From Chloroflexia bacterium (GTDB lineage Bacteria > Chloroflexota > Chloroflexia > Thermobaculales > Thermobaculaceae), in NCBI GenBank assembly GCA_030446765.1, contig JAUJMR010000016.1, positions 9,883 to 54,963 on the forward strand: a stretch of DNA of 45,081 nucleotides. The letters run 5' to 3'. Positions 16,499-26,290 of this stretch are shown in pieces. Position 1 is the first letter of the stretch; each line of letters opens with the position of its first letter. Position numbers and translations under genes: made by a program. The notes under the pieces were generated by a model that saw nothing but the letters and a program-made list of their open reading frames with translations, was not told where the DNA came from and searched no databases.

Positions 16499-17010
16499 AT
16501 GCGCGGCATGCAAGTGGACCCTGAGCACGCCGCGGGGACCAACGAGAACAACGGCGCCGACGAATTGAGCGAACGGGTACGAATGCTGGCCCTGCCGGAG
16601 TTGAACGTCGTCATCTTCGCCTTCCTGCTCAACTTCGTGTGGGAGTTCTGGCAGGCTCCCTTCTACCGGGGCATGCCCTCTGCCCCACATTGGCAGGCGA
16701 CGAAGGTTTGTTCCCTCGCAGCCGTCGGCGATGCAGCAATCACACTGATGTCATTCTGGGTCGTCGTGGCTTTTGGACACACGCGCACATGGGTACGGGA
16801 GCCGCCCACCACACAGGTGGTCATCTTCACGATGACGGGAATCGTGGTCACTGTGATTGCGGAACGGGTGGCGACGGAACAGTTCCAGATGTGGGCCTAC
16901 GCCGACCGGATGCCGACGCTACCCCTGCTCGGCACCGGTCTGCTCCCCTGCTCCAGTGGCTGATCCTGCCACCATTGGTGATCTGGTTCGTCAAACGGCA
17001 GCTGAGGTGA
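16499..17010 (+). pseudogene. Four-helix membrane protein of unknown function, frameshift in a C run
   Basis: GGAGGG precedes ATG 16499. Hydrophobic segments include VVIFAFLLNFVWEFWQAP and helices near ITLMSFWVVVAF and VVIFTMTGIVVTVIA. The frame ends at 16963 with an abrupt PCSSG. In the next frame the natural end continues as LLQWLILPPLVIWFVKRQLR to 17010. Adding one C to the four-C run at about 16947 restores the gene. The NFVWEFWQAPFYRGM segment seems conserved in character, but I do not recognise a named family. A sequence error is as likely as a true lesion. Confidence 0.65.
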
Positions 17011-17086
17011 GCAGGCAGACTGCCGTACAGCTATGGCACCCGGCTTGCGCGCTGCCGTCACAACATCTGATCGCCGGAGGAGCCCA

Positions 17087-18463
17087 GTGGACCAGCAACA
17101 CCCACACCAGAACAACGACCACCAGATGGGCCCGAACGAGATGATGCGCAAGCAGCGGGTACAGACCCTGTGGATGTACTTCGCCAACATCATCCTTGGG
17201 CTGTGGCTGCTCGGCAGTGCCGCGGCGTCCGACTACCAGGACACCGCGCTCGCCTGGAGCGATACCCTCAGCGGTGCCGCGATTGTCGCGCTCGGTATCG
17301 TAGCGCTCTTCCCGCGTGGCGATTTCTGGGGCCGTTGGGGGATCTGCCTCGTCGGCATCTGGCTCCTCTTCGCCCCGCTCCTCTTCTGGGCACCAACAGC
17401 CTTCGTCTACGCCAACAACAGCCTGGTTGGCGGGCTCGTCATCTCCCTCGCGATCCTGGCGCCGATGATGCCGGGCAAGGCGCATCACATGGCGATGATG
17501 CAGCCGGGACCGGAGACCCCACCCGGCTGGACGTACAACCCCTCCAGCTGGTGGCAGCGCGGCCCGATCATCGCCCTCGGCATCGTCAGCTTCCTCATCT
17601 CGCGCTATATGGCCGCCTACCAGCTGGGTCACATCGGCGCTGTCTGGGATCCGTTCTTCAGCCCCGGCACCGCGAGAATCCTCACCTCCGATGTGTCGAA
17701 GGCCTGGCCGGTTTCCGACGCCGGCCTCGGCGCAACCTCCTATCTCCTGGAAGCGCTGTCGGGGTTCATGGGTGGTGTTAGCCGGTGACGCACCATGCCG
17801 TGGATGGTGCTGATGTTCGGGGTCCTGGTCGTCCCGCTCGGGATCACGAGCATCGCCCTCGTCGTGATGCAGCCGGTTTTGGTCGGCACCTGGTGCACGC
17901 TCTGCCTCCTCACCGCTCTCCTCATGCTGGTGATGATCCCGCTCGCCCTCGATGAGATCTGGGCGATGGTCCAATTCATGATGCAGGCGCGCCGCGACGG
18001 CAAGCCGATGTGGCGGACCTTCTGGGTGGGCGGCACGCTCGAGGGCGGCAGCAAGGACGAGCGCTCCCCGCAGTTCGACAAGCCCCGCCCGTCCATGGTG
18101 CCCTCCATGGTGTGGGGCGTCTCGATTCCCTGGCCACTCCTGATCAGCACGCTCATCGGTTTCTGGCTGATGGCCGCCCCGCCCGTTCTCGGCGCGAGCG
18201 GTGCCATCGCCAACAGTGACTTCCTTGTCGGGCCGGTTGTGGCCGTCACGGCCGTGGTCGCGATGGCCGAGGTTGCGCGCTCGCTGCGTTTCCTCAACAT
18301 CGTGCTCGGCCTCTGGCTGGTCGCCGCACCCTTCCTGCTCGGGGGCGACACGACAACCTCGACCGTCAACGACGTCGCTGCCGGCGTCGCGCTGATCGCG
18401 CTGAGCCTGCCGCGCGGCTCGGTTCGGGAGCGCTACAGCAGCTGGCAACCGTACATCGTGTGA
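17087..18463 (+). pseudogene. VKOR/SPW-repeat membrane protein split by an in-frame TGA
   Basis: GTG 17087 has GGAGGAG just upstream. Residues 1-233 hold an SPW-type repeat (YFANIILGLWLLGSA, later FAPLLFW) and the conserved LTSDVSKAWPVSDAGLGA stretch. A TGA at 17786-17788 then interrupts, and the same frame continues (RTMPWMVLMFG) with the CxxC segment LVGTWCTLCLL and a second SPW repeat (LRFLNIVLGLWLVAAPFLL) to 18463. Related proteins, as I remember them, are single chains with Trp at the stop position, so TGG to TGA explains the split. The C-terminal part could start afresh at ATG 17795, but no good ribosome site precedes it. The predicted role is thiol-disulfide chemistry. Confidence 0.7.
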
Positions 18464-18612
18464 TCAACAACACTCGCGACACTCTCACCGGGATAGCGTA
18501 GGTAAAGCCCCATCAGCTCGAGGTCGACAAAGCCATCCCGGACCTTGAGTGCCCGCCGCTCAACGTCGAAGGGCGGAGGGCCTAGGAGACATAGAGCGCA
18601 CGAGTAGTCGGG
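18441..18612 (-). pseudogene. Unrecognised protein fragment
   Basis: A stop-to-stop minus-strand frame contains protein-like text (DVERRALKVRDGFVDLELMG, then LYLRYPGESV) without a start. It overlaps the end of the VKOR/SPW gene on the other strand. It could be the tail of a lost gene or chance coding in GC-rich DNA. Confidence 0.22.
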
Positions 18613-18790
18613 TCAGGGGCTAGCCCGCTCTTCGGCGCCGGAGCATTGGAAATGCCGGTGCATCGGGGTTATCGAGGCGACGGATGGCGATGGCGTCTGA
18701 AGTTTCGAACCCCGGACGCAACGCCGCCACGTGTCCATGATCTGTGAGCTGTTTGACGCAGGCCGTGCACACCTTTCTGGATAGATGCGA

Positions 18791-18812
18791 AGCCGACCCC
18801 TGCGGGGGTTGG
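18791..18812 (-). terminator. Stem-loop after the L,D-transpeptidase relic
   Basis: GCCGACCCC pairs with GGGGTTGGC around a short loop (one G-U pair). It lies about 12 bases past the transpeptidase stop in its direction. There is no U-run. Confidence 0.5.
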
Positions 18813-18823
18813 CTCGGACAGCG

Positions 18824-19993
18824 GTCAGCTTACGATTTGCGCCAGGATGTACATCGGTGTCCAGTCGTACAGGACCGAGGCAACATCCATGGGCAGGTTG
18901 ACGCAACTGTGGCTCATCACCGCACCAAAGTTATTGTGGAAATAGGTGCTGTGTAATGCGTGCCCGCCCGTCGCGAAGTACATCACATCGGTCACCTTGT
19001 AGTACTACCCACCAATAAAGCTCTCCATTCAAGCTCTCCATGTCCTGAATAGGGACTTTCTTGCTAATGGAGAACATGCCGGTTGGGGTATCAAACCTAG
19101 GCTTGCCGGTACTGACCAGTGAGGTGAGGAACAGCGTATCGCTCTCGTACGCCCACATGCGCTGCTGGCCAATGGACACGACGATCGACTGCGCGGTGCC
19201 TGGCACGGGACCCAGACCGTACGGTGCGGCGGCAGGTGCAGGAGGCGGCACGAAGAGTTCTTCGCTGTAAGTTGGGATGTTGCCCTGCGCCACCAGCTCC
19301 AGAGGGAGGCCGTATTCGTTGGCGAGAATCTCCCCCACGGGCACCATCCAGGCATCTTGGCCGTTCTCCCAGGCAAGCTGCCCGCGCTCGAACACCTGAT
19401 AGGTGACGCCGTCGACGACGTACTCCTCGGTGAGGGGGGTTGCCGAGGTAGGCGGTCGCGCCGGTTGCCTCCCAGAAGTCGAGGAAGGCGTAGCGTACCG
19501 TGTGGCCCGTCACTCCGACGTAGCGGATCTGCGAGGACTCGGTTGCGGGCTGATCGATCGGCAACCACGGCCGGATGAACGCCGCGTTTGTCGCGGCGGC
19601 ACCGGCGGGATCGGAGCTTCCCGTCGTGGTGAAGCTGGCGATGGAGCGCTGGAGACTGAAGGGACGAAGCTCCTCACCGATGTCGCCGAGCGCGAAGTAG
19701 TTGCCCTCGGCATTACCTTTCGGGTAGTACTCAAACCGCGCGTACTGCAGGTACTGCACGATCGTACCGTCGTCGAGCGTGATCTCCGGCGTGATCGGAT
19801 ACCCGTACGTCGAGGCACCGCCGGCTTCGCGCCACTGGTCGAGGGTGTGCCCGGTCTCGGGGATGTAGACCGACCGCGGTGTGGGCCATTCCTGCGCTTG
19901 CTGGCCGGAAACCATGGTTAGAGGCGCGATCAGCATGCTTGTGAATAGCAGAATAAAGGCGTGATGGAGTCTCGGCTTGCGTGAACTGATCAA
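18824..19993 (-). pseudogene. L,D-transpeptidase (YkuD), decayed by at least two frameshifts
   Basis: The N-terminal signal peptide and a TGHTLDQWREAGGASTYGYP region read in one frame from ATG 19993. Near 19430 a run of six C shifts the frame; the continuation (FERGQLAWENGQDAWMVPVG, then SIVVSIGQQRMWAYESDTLF) is the start of the YkuD domain. A second break near 19010 separates it from the catalytic end: HALHSTYFHNNFGAVMSHSC, with SHSC where active enzymes have SHGC. These enzymes make 3-3 peptidoglycan cross-links. Two frameshifts plus a changed active-site glycine support real decay. A paralogue begins at 44890. Confidence 0.78.
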
Positions 19994-20643
19994 AAGGTGA
20001 GGCCGACCTGCGCTGTCAGGCAGGATGGAAGGTCCGGATAGTGGACGACCAGGTGTCCCTTCACGGCAACGGGATTCCGCGATGACGAGGTGCGGACAAA
20101 TCCGGCCGGATGGAGTGATCGGATCAGTTCAGGAACACTTGGAGCCTGGTGCGGCGTTGTATGGCAGAGAGAGGAGGCACAGACGTGGGTTCAACCGTCC
20201 GTGCGTCACCCAGGAGCCGGTGCTGGTGCTCAGCGTCCGCAAGGACGGCGGGCAACGCCAGGCGATCTTGTCCCGCCGCAACTAATGAGTCTGCGTCTGC
20301 ATGGCACTCTGACTGAGGCGCCTTGTCGCTCTGTGCAAACGCAGACTGTGGGTGCTCACCGCCAACCAGAGAATCAGAGGATGGGTCATCAGCGTAGTAG
20401 GTGCTCGTAAGCGCCATGCCTGCGTCGTAGCCGAGCTACGCGAGCAGGACTGCGAGGCTGACAACACCTCTGAAACGATGCACCCGGCAACGCATTGTCG
20501 TCTCCGAATGTCCCATAGTGTTTCCCTGCGGGGCAGTTGATTGCGCTGCTGTCAATGCTATCAGCCGATAGGCTGGTCCACCAACGAGACGGCGCCTCAC
20601 CCGACCTCTGCATTGCGCAAGATCGCGGAGTGGCAGGACAGGT
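19994..20643. other. Gap of about 650 bases without a recognisable gene
   Basis: It lies downstream of nuoN and upstream of the transpeptidase relic. Open frames exist on both strands, but none has a ribosome site plus protein-like composition. It would hold the relic's old promoter. No tRNA-like or repeat structure was found. Confidence 0.5.
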
Positions 20644-22026
20644 TCAAGTCATGCTGGTGAGGTACTCGACTCCGAGCCCGATGGTGAGCGTGAGGACGAG
20701 CGCGGTGCCCCAGACGAGCCACGGACGCTGGCCGAGTGGGCGCTCCATCTCCGGCTGCTGGTACATCGGGACGATGATGCGCAGGTAGACGGCGAGCGAG
20801 AGCACGCTGTTCAGGATGCCGATGACGGCGAGCCATGTGTACCCGGCCTCGATCGCCGCGCCGAAGAGCAGCACCTTGCCGAAGAAGCCGGCCATCGGCG
20901 GGATGCCCACCAATGAGAAGAGAAAGATCGCCATGGCCGCGCCCATCCCCGGGCGGGCACGGCCGACCCCCCGGTAGGCACCGAGGTCACGTCCCACGGC
21001 GCCGGCGACGGCGAACGCGCCGAGGTTCATCGCCGCGTACGCGGCGGCGAAGACGACGAGCGACTGCATCGCCAGCTCATCGCGTGCGATGGCGACCACG
21101 CCGACCAGGAAGTAGCCGGACTGGGCGATGGACGAGTAGGCGAGCAGCCGGACGACACTCGTCTGCACGAGCGCCGTCAGGTTGCCGTAAGTCATCGAGA
21201 TCGCCGCCAGCACGGCGATGACCGTCCGCCAGTCGACCACGCCGGCCGGCAGCTGCTGGCCGATGACTGCCAGCGCGAAGATCGCCCCGATCTTCGGCAC
21301 GATCGAGAGGTAGGCCGCCGTCACCACCGGCCCGCCGTCGTAGGCGTCCGGCGCCCAGAAGTGGAACGGCGCCGCTGCCGCCTTGTAGCCGAGGCCGACG
21401 ACGACCGCCACGAAGCCGGCGGTGGCGGCCAGCGTGCGACCCTCAAGCTGACCGAGGTCCGTCAGCAGGGTCGACCCGCTGCCACCGAACCAGAAGGTCA
21501 ATCCGAAGATCATCACGGCGCTGGTGACGGAACCGTAAACGAAGTACTTCATGGCCGCCTCGGTCGCGCGCTCGTCCCGCGGGTACGCCACGAGCGTGAA
21601 CGAGCCGAGGCTGGCCAGCACGGTGCCCAGCACCAGGAACATGGTGTCGCCTGCGCCGGCGAGCGCGAGCGCACCGACCGTCGTCAGCGAGAAGAGGCTG
21701 TAGACGGTCGCCTCCCGATCGGTGCCCCGAACCTCGGGGACCGCCATGAGCGCCACCAGGGCGGTGGTCGGCAGGAGCACCAGTTTGGCCCAGACGGCGA
21801 GGTCGTCGATCCGGTAGGTGCCCATGAAGACCGTGGTCTCCTTCCCGAGCAGGGGGATCGCGAGTGCCGCCGCGACCAGGGTGCCGACGACGGTGGTCGG
21901 CATCGCGACGGCATGGCGGCGCAGCATGCCGGCGACGAGGGTCGCGACGCCGGTCAGGACCACCACGATCTCGGGCAGGAGCAGGCCCAGGTCGCGGCTC
22001 ATGTCCATGGTCATCGTGTCGTTCAC
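20644..22026 (-). CDS. nuoN: Complex I membrane subunit NuoN-like
   Basis: A 460-residue antiporter-like subunit with about 13-14 helices and typical NuoN text: PFHFWAPDAYDGGP, a Lys in GLGYKAAAAPFHFW, LLAYSSIAQSGYFLVG and SLVGIPPMAGFFGK. NuoN is one of three proton-pumping subunits of complex I. GTG 22026 overlaps the nuoM stop (GTGA), with GAGGTG 8 bases upstream; longer in-frame extensions to 23301 are shadow sequence of nuoM. It is the last gene of the nuo unit. A decayed duplicate of its 3' end is at 38964-39240. Confidence 0.93.
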   Translation of the reverse strand: MNDTMTMDMSRDLGLLLPEIVVVLTGVATLVAGMLRRHAVAMPTTVVGTLVAAALAIPLLGKETTVFMGTYRIDDLAVWAKLVLLPTTALVALMAVPEVRGTDREATVYSLFSLTTVGALALAGAGDTMFLVLGTVLASLGSFTLVAYPRDERATEAAMKYFVYGSVTSAVMIFGLTFWFGGSGSTLLTDLGQLEGRTLAATAGFVAVVVGLGYKAAAAPFHFWAPDAYDGGPVVTAAYLSIVPKIGAIFALAVIGQQLPAGVVDWRTVIAVLAAISMTYGNLTALVQTSVVRLLAYSSIAQSGYFLVGVVAIARDELAMQSLVVFAAAYAAMNLGAFAVAGAVGRDLGAYRGVGRARPGMGAAMAIFLFSLVGIPPMAGFFGKVLLFGAAIEAGYTWLAVIGILNSVLSLAVYLRIIVPMYQQPEMERPLGQRPWLVWGTALVLTLTIGLGVEYLTSMT

Positions 22027-23492
22027 GGGAGGATCACCTCGCTCGCCGTGCGCACCAGGTCGAGCACCAGCCGGGGCACGACACCGATGAGCACGGTCAG
22101 CACGAGGAGCGGCACGACGGCCCAGAGGTCCGCACGCGTCATGTCGTGCATGCGTGCCCATCGCTCCGGTACCTCGCCGAGAAAGACCGCCTGGATGGCG
22201 CGCAGGTAGAGACCGGCGGTGACCGCGATCCCCACAATCACGATCGCCGCGAGCACTGGCCAGACGTCGAGCGTGCCGAGGAACATCTGGAACTCCGCGG
22301 GGAAGTGCGCCAGCCCGGGCAGGCCCAGTGAGGCGAAGGCGGCCAGGATGAAGAGCCAGCCCATCACCGGTGTCGTGCGGAGCAACCCGCCGAACGCGTC
22401 CATATCCCGGGTGTGCGCCCGGTTCTGGAGCATGCCCACGAGGAGGAAGAGGGCTCCCGTGACGATGCCGTGGCTGACCATCTGCAGGACCGATCCGTCG
22501 ATGGCGGTCGCGCGCGTGGCCGCGTCGGTCGTGGCCGCCGCCGCCGCGACGGCAACGACGATATACCCCATGTGGTTGACGCTGGTGTAGGCGACGAGTC
22601 GCTTCAGGTCCCGCTGGGCCAGCGCCACGAGGGCACCGTAGACGGCCGAGAAGGCGCCAACGATCGCGACCCACAGCGCGGCCTCCCGGAACGCGTCCGG
22701 CGTCATCTGCAGCGCGAAGCGGATGAGGCCGTAGGTGCCGAGTTTGAGCAGCACCCCCGCGAGCACCACGCTGCCGGTGGTGGGCGCCTCGACGTGCGCC
22801 GCGGGCAGCCAGGTATGTACCGGGAACACCGGCGTCTTGATCGCGAACGCGATCAGCAGCGCCAGCAGCGTCAGGCCGGCGGCGACGCCGGTGAGCGGCG
22901 GGGCGGCGATGATCTCGCGCATGTCGAAGGTCCGCGGGTCCGAGCCGAGATAGAGGGCGAGGATGGCCAGCAGCAGTGGCAGGCTGCCGAGCAGGGTGTA
23001 GATGAAGAACACCAAGGCCGCGCGCTGGCGGTCCTCGTACCCCCAGCCGGCGATGATGAAGTACATCCCGACGAGCGTGACCTCCCAAAAGACGTAGAAC
23101 AGGATGAGATCCAGGGAGACGAAGACACCGAGGCAGGCGGTCTCCAGCAGCAGGAAGAGCGCGACATAGGTCGGGGCGCGGTCGGTGATGTGTGTCGAAA
23201 ACACGAGGGATACGATGAAGAGCAGGGCCGTCATCAGTACCAGGGGAACGCTCACGCCGTCGACGCCGACACGGTAGGCCACCTCGAGCGAGGGGATCCA
23301 CGCCGCCTCCTCGACCTGGGAGAACCCCGCTCCGTCGACGCCGCGAATCCAGATCGCCAGCGCCCCAAGCAGGGTGACACCGGAGGCAGCGAGTCCAACG
23401 GTGTGCGCGGCCCGCGGCGCGCTTCCACGCATGCCGAGCAGGATCAGGGCGCCGACCAGGGGCGTGAAGATGGTGATGGTGATCAGCGGCAT
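22023..23492 (-). CDS. nuoM: Complex I membrane subunit NuoM-like
   Basis: A 489-residue antiporter-like subunit. Typical features are LFYVFWEVTLVGMYFIIAGW (with the conserved Glu of the proton path), AFAIKTPVFPVHTWLPAAHV (conserved Lys and His), GTYGLIRFALQM and LVAYTSVNHMGYIV. Conserved charged residues for pumping are kept. It sits 19 bases after nuoL and overlaps nuoN by 4 bases. It looks fully functional, in contrast to the reduced peripheral arm of this complex. Confidence 0.94.
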   Translation of the reverse strand: MPLITITIFTPLVGALILLGMRGSAPRAAHTVGLAASGVTLLGALAIWIRGVDGAGFSQVEEAAWIPSLEVAYRVGVDGVSVPLVLMTALLFIVSLVFSTHITDRAPTYVALFLLLETACLGVFVSLDLILFYVFWEVTLVGMYFIIAGWGYEDRQRAALVFFIYTLLGSLPLLLAILALYLGSDPRTFDMREIIAAPPLTGVAAGLTLLALLIAFAIKTPVFPVHTWLPAAHVEAPTTGSVVLAGVLLKLGTYGLIRFALQMTPDAFREAALWVAIVGAFSAVYGALVALAQRDLKRLVAYTSVNHMGYIVVAVAAAAATTDAATRATAIDGSVLQMVSHGIVTGALFLLVGMLQNRAHTRDMDAFGGLLRTTPVMGWLFILAAFASLGLPGLAHFPAEFQMFLGTLDVWPVLAAIVIVGIAVTAGLYLRAIQAVFLGEVPERWARMHDMTRADLWAVVPLLVLTVLIGVVPRLVLDLVRTASEVILP

Positions 23493-23511
23493 CGGGGACG
23501 ATCTCCGGGCT

Positions 23512-25477
23512 TCAGACGATCAGGACGAGGATCAGGATGACGGCCGTGCCGCCGGCGGTGAGCAGGAGCTCACGGTGGACGAGACCGGACTGGAGCTGCC
23601 GAGCCCGTCCACCCAGCGCCAGGGTGCGGGTGACCAGCGCGCGGATCGCCCCGTCAATGCCGGACACGTCGAGATCCTCTGCAGAGCGCGCCACGTCCAT
23701 CGTGCTCCGGCCCGTCAGGATCACGCCATCGTGGACGCGCTCGTCGGTGCGGTGAGCCATCCGGGCCATGGAGAGAGCGGCGCGGCCACCGCCCAGCACG
23801 GCGGCATGGATGCCGTCGTCGGTGCGGTGAGCTATCCGGGCTATGGAGAGGGCGGCGCGGCCACCGCCCAGCACCGCGGCATGGATGCCGTCGTCGATCC
23901 CATCACACCATCGCGCGACCGCAAGAGCGGGCCCCACCGCCCAGTCCATCCAGCCGTCACCGATGCGGAACCCCGAGCGCGCCGCCTCGACGGTGGGACC
24001 GAGGAGCCGCTCGGCCGGCACCAGCCACCCGGCCAGCAGGCCCACCGCCGCGGCAGCCAGGCCGAGGCTCATGGCCAGGGTTGACTCGGGCAGCTCCGCA
24101 TCGATCAGGTGAGCGTATGGCTCCGCCAGCAGCCCGACGGTGGCCGCCAGGATCACGAGGATGGTGAGCCCGCCGCCCATCAGGCATCCGACCACGCCAT
24201 CACTGCTGCGGTCGGGAGCGGGCTGGTCGCCCCACAGCAGCCGGAGCGCGCGCCCGGTGGACGCCGGTCAGGGCCGAGGCCACGACGGCGAGGGGAGTGA
24301 AGGGAGCGGGGTGGGGCGACTCCAGCGTCGCTGCGATCACCGCGTCCTTCGACCAGAACCCGGCCAGCGGTGGCAGGCCGGCGAGGGCGAGCCCCGCGAC
24401 GGCGAACGCGGCGAACGTCAGACGCCGCTCCCGGCCGACGCCCGCGAGCTCGGCGAAGCCGGTCGCGTGGCGGTCGTGCTGGAACACGCCGGCGGCGAGG
24501 AAGAGCGAGCTCTTCATGGCGGCGTGGGTCGCGAGATGGAAGACCGCCGCCGGGACGGAGCCCGCCCCGATCGCGAGGAGCATCAGACCGAGCTGGCTGG
24601 AGGTCGACGCCGCCAGCAGGCGCTTCAGGTCCTGCTGGGCGATGGCGGTGAGTCCGGTGACGACCGCCGAGAACCCCGCTACCAGGCCGACGACGAGCAG
24701 CACGCCGCTCGACATGAGCGGGAACGCGCGAGCGAGCAGCACCACCCCCGCGACCACGAGGGTCGCCGCGTGCAACAGCGCGGAGACCGGCGTCGGGCCG
24801 GCCATCGCGTCCATCAGCCACCCCTGCAGCGGTGCCTGCGCCGACTTGCCGGCCGCGGCCAGCAGCAGGGCGAGCCCGGCGGTCGCCCCGGCGCTGCCGT
24901 CTACCGCGCCGGTGGCAGCCATGGCGCTGGTGCCGGTTTCCACGATGATGATCAGCACGCCGAGATAGAGGCCGAGGTCCGCCGAGCGGGTGATGAGAAA
25001 CGCGCGCGTCGCCGCCGCACCGACACGGGGTTGCGTGAACCAGAAGCCGATCAGCAGGTAGGACGCCAGGCCGATCAGCTCCCAGGCCGCCAGCAGCAGG
25101 AGCCAGTCGTCGGCAAACACCAGCGCCTGCATGGCTGCGACGAAGAGGGACATCGCGCCGAAGAAGCGCGCGGTGTCCCGCTCGCCCGCCATGTAGCCGA
25201 CGGCGTAAAGCAGTACGAAGGTGCTCACCACGGCCACCACGGTGGTGAGCACCGCGCCGAGCGGGTCGACGGCGAGGCGCAGGGGGAGGCTGGGGAAGCC
25301 TGGAAGCGTGGTCGTGACGCTGTCACCACGCTCGACACGCATGAGTGTCGTCAGCGCGGCGAGAAGCCCGGCTGTGGCACCGAGCATGGCAACCAGGCCC
25401 GCGCGATGGCGCACGAACGGCACGAGGATGGCAGCCGCCAGCGGGCCGATGATGGCGAGCGCAGCGATACCCACCAT
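23512..25477 (-). pseudogene. nuoL: Complex I membrane subunit NuoL-like, one frameshift in the C-terminal third
   Basis: From ATG 25477 the first 400-odd residues match NuoL: ADDWLLLLAAWELIGLASYL, GKSAQAPLQGWLMDAMAGPT, LKRLLAASTSSQLGLM and ATHAAMKSSLFLAAG. Near 24265 (GTCCACCGGGCGCGC on the minus strand) the frame breaks and would end at 24200. The adjoining frame continues with ALRLLWGDQPAP and C-terminal helices to 23512. Two lost bases or one extra base would explain it. The C-terminal region holds a 25-residue tandem repeat (23741-23890). If the lesion is real, the complex lacks a normal lateral helix; if it is an error, NuoL is about 655 residues. Confidence 0.85.
23741..23890 (-). repeat. 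75-bp tandem repeat within nuoL
   Basis: Two near-identical 75-base units (23741-23815 and 23816-23890) with the beginning of a third. Each encodes 25 residues around GIHAAVLGGGRAALS, then ARIAHRTDD. They add an amphipathic, Arg/His-bearing stretch to the C-terminal part of NuoL. Confidence 0.9.
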
Positions 25478-25478
25478 G

Positions 25479-25787
25479 TCAACCCTTCAGCTCCGCGGCC
25501 TCTTCCATCTCAACCGAGCCCTTCGCCCGGAAGCGGGCGGTGCCGAGGCCGAAGCCAACCGCCGCCTCGACCGCCATCACGGTCATCACGACCAGCACGA
25601 ACATCTGCCCGGCGTAGACGTCCGGGTGCAGAAAGCGCCAGAAGGCAACGAGATTCACCATAGTCGCGCCGAGCATGAGCTCGACGCCCATCATGATCAT
25701 CACCAGGTTCGTCTGGCTGAGCGCGCCGTAGAGGCCGATGCCGAAGAGTACTGCGCCAATGATGAGCGCGAGGATCAGCGTGGTCAT
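25479..25787 (-). CDS. nuoK: Complex I membrane subunit NuoK-like
   Basis: A 102-residue protein with three helices. The two conserved membrane glutamates of NuoK are both present (IMMGVELMLGA and MAVEAAVGFGL). They belong to the proton path linking the antiporter subunits. The ATG overlaps the nuoJ stop (ATGA), and it ends 1 base before the nuoL start. The C-terminal tail is short and acidic. Confidence 0.93.
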   Translation of the reverse strand: MTTLILALIIGAVLFGIGLYGALSQTNLVMIMMGVELMLGATMVNLVAFWRFLHPDVYAGQMFVLVVMTVMAVEAAVGFGLGTARFRAKGSVEMEEAAELKG

Positions 25788-26290
25788 CGTTTCGGCTCCC
25801 TGGCGACCGCCACCGCGATCGCCGCGATCATTGAGACGAGGATGGTCACCCCGACCGTTTCGAACAGCAGCATCGAGCGCTCCATGATCTCGATGCCGAG
25901 CGCCCGCAGTTGGACGGTCGTCGAGTCGACCTCCTTCGCGACCGTGCCCCAGTTCACCAGCAGCGCGACCGCGACCGCCAGCAGGGTGGCGACGATGCCG
26001 GCCGCGAGCGCCTCGCGCTGCTGGTGCGACATGTCCATCTGCCCTAGGCCGCCGGGGTCCATCATGTACATCACCATGAAGATCGCCATGATGCTCATCT
26101 CGGTGGCCATCATCATCAATTGGAGCACGCCGAGGAACTCCGCCTCCATGGCGAGGAACATACCGCCGATCGCGGCCATCGCGCCGAGGAGCGAGAGCGC
26201 CGAGCGGACCATCGAGGAAGTCTGGAACACGCGCACGCCAAACCAGATCGCGGCTGCGCCGAAGAGGGCGATGAAGATCGTCGGCATCAT
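25784..26290 (-). CDS. nuoJ: Complex I membrane subunit NuoJ-like
   Basis: 168 residues with five hydrophobic helices. The family's third-helix pattern is visible as FLAMEAEFLGVLQLMMMATE, followed by an unusually Met-rich stretch (MSIMAIFMVMYMMDPGG). ATG 26290 overlaps the nuoH stop (ATGA); an upstream in-frame start at 26368 is shadow. NuoJ lies between NuoK and NuoA/H in complex I. The Met-rich helix and loop are noteworthy beside copper genes, but may only reflect drift. Confidence 0.9.
   Translation of the reverse strand: MMPTIFIALFGAAAIWFGVRVFQTSSMVRSALSLLGAMAAIGGMFLAMEAEFLGVLQLMMMATEMSIMAIFMVMYMMDPGGLGQMDMSHQQREALAAGIVATLLAVAVALLVNWGTVAKEVDSTTVQLRALGIEIMERSMLLFETVGVTILVSMIAAIAVAVAREPKR

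Noticed and set aside
18680-18715. A tRNA T-arm-like string (GGGGTTCGAAAC on the minus strand)
   Set aside because: The arms flanking the TTCGAA loop do not pair and no anticodon or acceptor stem can be formed around it.
20644-23301. An 885-codon open frame on the minus strand
   Set aside because: Only the last 460 codons are NuoN. The upstream part is out-of-frame nuoM sequence with Arg/Pro/His-rich composition typical of GC-rich shadow frames.
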